DNA from: Holophagales bacterium | Lineage (GTDB): Bacteria > Acidobacteriota > Holophagae > Holophagales > Holophagaceae | Direction of reading: 5' to 3' | Length of the DNA: 6,527 bases | NCBI GenBank assembly: GCA_031281385.1 | Contig: JAITFL010000092.1 | Span: forward strand, 1 to 6,527 | Part shown: positions 5,871-6,527 of the stretch, one piece after another | Layout of the letters: every line of letters begins with the position of its first letter | How positions within the stretch are numbered: the stretch's first letter is position 1 | The notes under the pieces: model-generated | What the model saw: only the letters and a program-made list of their open reading frames with translations | Database searches by the model: none | What the model was told of the DNA's origin: nothing | Position numbers and translations under genes: made by a program

Positions 5871-5904
5871 ACCAAGTTGTGCTCATCTGAACGCAACTTG
5901 GCAT
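5871..5904. repeat. Palindromic repeat, copy 2
   Basis: This 34-base stretch matches 3660-3693 at 28 positions, in the same orientation. CCAAGTTG (5872-5879) pairs with CAACTTGG (5894-5901); the stem can extend by a G-T wobble (5880 with 5893) and G-C (5881 with 5892) before a C-A mismatch at 5882 with 5891. The wobble of copy 1 is here a normal T-A pair (5878 with 5895), so pairing is kept despite base change. A second TTGGTA follows at 5904-5909 and could pair with TACCAA at 5870-5875 instead. Confidence 0.75.
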
Positions 5905-5906
5905 TG

Positions 5907-5934
5907 GTATCCATTTGCTAAAGCAAACGGATAC
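5907..5934. repeat. 13-bp inverted repeat beside repeat copy 2
   Basis: GTATCCATTTGCT (5907-5919) and AGCAAACGGATAC (5922-5934) are complementary except for one A-C mismatch (5913 with 5928). The innermost pair would open to leave the loop TAAA or larger. It starts two bases after the end of repeat copy 2 in a convergent intergenic region, so it may help end transcription from either side, but it has no adjacent T-tract. Confidence 0.6.
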
Positions 5935-5947
5935 GCAAGGCCCTCAC

Positions 5948-5970
5948 GCCAGTCACTTTGGCTTTTTTTT
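5948..5970 (+). terminator. Weak rho-independent terminator
   Basis: GCCAG (5948-5952) and TTGGC (5958-5962) form a 5-bp stem with one G-T wobble around TCACT, followed directly by eight T (5963-5970). The T-tract is good and the stem is short. It would end transcripts coming from the flavodoxin/Cdd1-like genes before they run into the convergent activase gene. Confidence 0.45.
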
Positions 5971-6023
5971 GCCTACTGTTTCGCACTGGCTCGTTCTTGT
6001 TCCATCTTGTTTCTATATTTGCA

Positions 6024-6527
6024 TTATTTTAGGGAAACAGCCGCGCCATAGGCCACCGTGTAAAGAGGCTCTAGCAGTGCGCGGACTTCGGCCATTAGCT
6101 CGTCTTCAAAGGCGGCTATCAGTCCTGTGTTTTGTGCAGGGCCGCCGTCTAGCCACAGGGAACCAACCGCCCCCTCTCTTCCAAGCAGTCCAATGGCTCT
6201 GCGGGCGACAGAACCATGCAGGGCCTTGATTATGCTCTCGCGCTTTGCTCCACGCGCCATAAGGGATATGATTTCGCTTTCCGCAAACACCACGCAGGTG
6301 CTGTTGATCTCAATGTCCTCCTGTGCCAAGGCGCTCAATGCGCCAAAGTCTTCTAGGGGCGTGTCGAGGACTCTTGCGGCCAGTTCAAAGAAGCGGCCAG
6401 TGCCAGCGGCGCATTTGTCGTTCATTTTGAAATCAACCACTTTGCCACATTCAGAGAGGCGCAATGCCTTCATGTCCTGACCGCCTATGTTTAGGACATT
6501 TCTGGCCACGCCGCCAGAACGCTTGAA
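6024..6527 (-). CDS. 2-hydroxyacyl-CoA dehydratase activase (BadF/BcrA/HgdC type), C-terminal part
   Basis: The minus-strand frame is open from the right edge to TAA at 6026-6024 (167 residues seen). Relative to the ~260-aa single-domain activators of the HgdC type, about 90-100 N-terminal residues are outside. Clear family motifs are NIGGQDMK (13-20; usually GGQDSK or GGQDTK), MNDKCAAGTGRFFE (35-48), whose Cys is one of the two ligands each subunit gives to the [4Fe-4S] cluster bridging the homodimer, STCVVFAESEIISLMARG (76-93), SVARRAIGLLGR (106-117), and DGGPAQNTG (127-135), the second ATP-site segment (usually GGVAKN). The family hydrolyses ATP to inject one electron into a 2-hydroxyacyl-CoA dehydratase or a benzoyl-CoA reductase-type enzyme, and is oxygen-sensitive. 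Longer multi-domain homologues exist, so the full length is uncertain. No dehydratase subunit gene lies downstream; the partner would be upstream, beyond the window. Confidence 0.92.
   Translation of the reverse strand, partial: FKRSGGVARNVLNIGGQDMKALRLSECGKVVDFKMNDKCAAGTGRFFELAARVLDTPLEDFGALSALAQEDIEINSTCVVFAESEIISLMARGAKRESIIKALHGSVARRAIGLLGREGAVGSLWLDGGPAQNTGLIAAFEDELMAEVRALLEPLYTVAYGAAVSLK

Noticed and set aside
3656..5904. The two palindromic repeats as a CRISPR array or integron attC sites
   Set aside because: Only two copies about 2.2 kb apart with genes between, no spacers, and no integrase in the window.
6062..6072. AAGAGGCTCTA, inverse match to part of the motif at 4621-4631
   Set aside because: Only about ten bases match, and they lie inside the activase coding sequence; likely chance.
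5915..6480. Plus-strand frames opposite the activase gene
   Set aside because: The minus-strand reading has strong family motifs; the plus-strand products are low-complexity shadows.

Overview
The window looks like a piece of a chromosome from an anaerobic or facultatively anaerobic Gram-negative bacterium of roughly 50% G+C. The Gram-negative call rests on a large TonB-dependent outer-membrane receptor and a small outer-membrane beta-barrel with a signal peptide. The anaerobic call rests on a 2-hydroxyacyl-CoA dehydratase activase (an oxygen-sensitive [4Fe-4S] protein family) plus a flavodoxin and a flavin-reductase-family protein. The order 'Oar-like TonB receptor, then ~200-aa beta-barrel protein' resembles Acidobacteriota of the Holophaga/Geothrix type, but this is recollection only and the phylum is not proven.

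Layout. Bases 1-2985 hold the 3' end of a TonB-dependent receptor gene, cut by the left edge. It is followed 14 bases later by a 204-aa outer-membrane barrel protein (3000-3614), probably in the same operon. An intergenic stretch (3615-3720) carries a hairpin just after the stop codon, a long palindromic repeat and a likely promoter. Next comes a set of small plus-strand genes: a MmcQ/YjbR-family protein (3721-4077) overlapping by four bases a flavin-reductase-family protein (4074-4616); a 321-base non-coding stretch packed with inverted repeats and a heptamer tandem repeat (4617-4937); a flavodoxin-fold protein (4938-5420); a Cdd1-type helix-hairpin-helix protein (5443-5691); and a doubtful 53-codon ORF (5694-5855). 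A convergent intergenic region (5856-6023) holds a second copy of the palindromic repeat, another hairpin and a weak T-tract terminator. On the minus strand, 6024-6527 is the C-terminal part of an acyl-CoA dehydratase activase gene cut by the right edge.

How the parts relate. The first two genes act at the outer membrane (uptake of a bulky ligand such as an iron chelate, cofactor or glycan; the ligand cannot be read from the sequence). The middle cluster combines two flavoprotein families with two small conserved proteins of poorly known role. The activase belongs to amino-acid or hydroxyacid fermentation, or to another radical dehydratase system, whose partner genes would lie outside the window.

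I found no rRNA, tRNA, CRISPR array, intact transposase or recognisable defence system. The most unusual material is in the intergenic DNA: a palindromic repeat present twice with substitutions that mostly preserve pairing, and the hairpin-dense stretch between the flavin reductase and flavodoxin genes.
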